From assembly GCA_015259305.1 (NCBI GenBank), contig JABZGO010000089.1, positions 1 through 6,980 on the forward strand: a stretch of 6,980 nt of DNA. Reading direction: 5' to 3'. The notes under the pieces are model-generated. The model was not told where the DNA came from and searched no databases. It worked only from the letters and a program-made list of their open reading frames with translations. A program made the translations under genes and the position numbers. This document shows, in pieces, positions 6,700-6,980 of the stretch (the stretch's first letter is position 1; each line of letters starts with the position of its first letter). The stretch comes from Alloprevotella tannerae. GTDB taxonomy: Bacteria; Bacteroidota; Bacteroidia; Bacteroidales; Bacteroidaceae.

Positions 6700-6828
6700 T
6701 TAACGATACTGCGATCATCAAACGCGAAGAGGTGATTATACGTAAGGCGTGCGAGAGGCGCGCCATAGATGCGGCTTGATGAAATGCAGTCGGCAGCATA
6801 AAAACTTGCCACTAAAGGCAGTTGTATC

Positions 6829-6980
6829 TCATTTTAAGCAGGTGCGAATCTTCTCCGGCAAAATGGGCATTGCGCCATGTTGCGTGCAAACAAAGGCGGA
6901 GACGTCGACAGCCAAGCGATGGGCGAAGTGGATATCGCGTCCACAAAGGAAGGAAGCGACAAAGGTGGCGGTAAAGGAGT
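6829..6980 (-). CDS. PfkB-family carbohydrate kinase, C-terminal end (partial at window edge)
   Basis: Only the last 49 codons are present, ending in TGA at 6829-6831. They begin SFTATFVASFLCG and contain a helix HFAHRLAVDVSAFVCTQHGA followed by MPILPEKIR. This is the usual end of PfkB/ribokinase-family sugar kinases, where the hallmark DTxGAGDSF-x-(A/G) precedes a helix, a (L/F)xxG turn, and the A-x-x-A-xx-V-x-x-x-GA segment. The two bases left at the edge (AC on the minus strand) fit a GAC codon for the catalytic Asp of GDSF, which would be cut by the window boundary. The reaction would be ATP-dependent phosphorylation of a sugar, perhaps fructose, but specificity is set by the N-terminal part, which is not visible. 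The other two minus-strand frames give no recognisable protein. Confidence 0.8.
   Translation of the reverse strand, partial: SFTATFVASFLCGRDIHFAHRLAVDVSAFVCTQHGAMPILPEKIRTCLK

Larger units (their letters stand above)
6252..6828. other. Convergent intergenic region without a supported gene
   Basis: This stretch lies between the 3' ends of the plus-strand DUF4435 gene and the minus-strand sugar-kinase gene. Open frames here (for example minus 6388-6654 and plus 6470-6703) run straight through the 22-bp repeats and translate to Lys/Arg/Phe-rich, repeat-driven sequence with no family resemblance. Its identifiable contents are a weak plus-strand terminator, the tandem repeat block and a minus-strand terminator. 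I see nothing clear in 6252-6380 or 6700-6828 beyond short GC-rich palindromes. Confidence 0.6.

Noticed and set aside
6388..6703. Two overlapping small open frames (minus 6388-6654, plus 6470-6703) across the repeat block
   Set aside because: Their composition is driven by the 22-bp A-rich repeats, they are antisense to each other, and neither shows a family motif.
6800..6820. Short hairpin with five T residues right after the kinase stop on the minus strand
   Set aside because: The stem is only 4 bp (TGCC/GGCA); the 10-bp hairpin at 6666-6699 is a much better terminator.

Overview
The window looks like chromosomal DNA from a member of the Bacteroidota, most likely order Bacteroidales and possibly near Porphyromonadaceae. 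The evidence is a Bacteroidales-type ribosomal protein L19, a large SusC/TonB-like outer-membrane barrel protein with an N-terminal carboxypeptidase-regulatory-like domain, genes with no Shine-Dalgarno sequence, and upstream motifs of the Bacteroidota promoter form TAnnTTTG (one with TTTG 19 bp further upstream). The assignment rests on motifs read by eye, not on a database search.

Layout from left to right. Positions 1-1000 hold a minus-strand tRNA-His(GTG), with its own promoter and a candidate terminator, followed by minus-strand rplS (L19) with a convincing rho-independent terminator. Positions 973-4011 hold a single 1012-residue outer-membrane beta-barrel protein on the minus strand, with a 12-bp hairpin just past its stop. 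A 273-bp divergent gap (4012-4284) carries promoter-like motifs for both directions. Positions 4285-6251 hold a plus-strand two-gene unit: a compact ABC/AAA-type ATPase and a DUF4435 protein with TOPRIM-like acidic residues. The stretch 6252-6828 has no gene I can support. It is a convergent intergenic region with a block of 22-bp tandem units whose ends alternate between TCACGA and TCGTGA, and a minus-strand terminator hairpin. At the right edge is the last 49 codons of a minus-strand gene that reads as a PfkB-family sugar kinase, cut at its catalytic Asp codon.

How the genes relate. The tRNA, rplS and the barrel gene appear to be separate transcription units on one strand. The clear functional pair is the ATPase plus the DUF4435 protein: 44 bp apart, same strand, no intervening terminator. 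An ATPase next to a DUF4435/TOPRIM protein is the architecture of the PARIS anti-phage system (AriA-AriB) and resembles split OLD-family systems. The ATPase here is short, and there are no mobility genes nearby, so a conserved lineage-specific role is equally possible. This pair and the 22-bp repeat block are the parts most worth following up.
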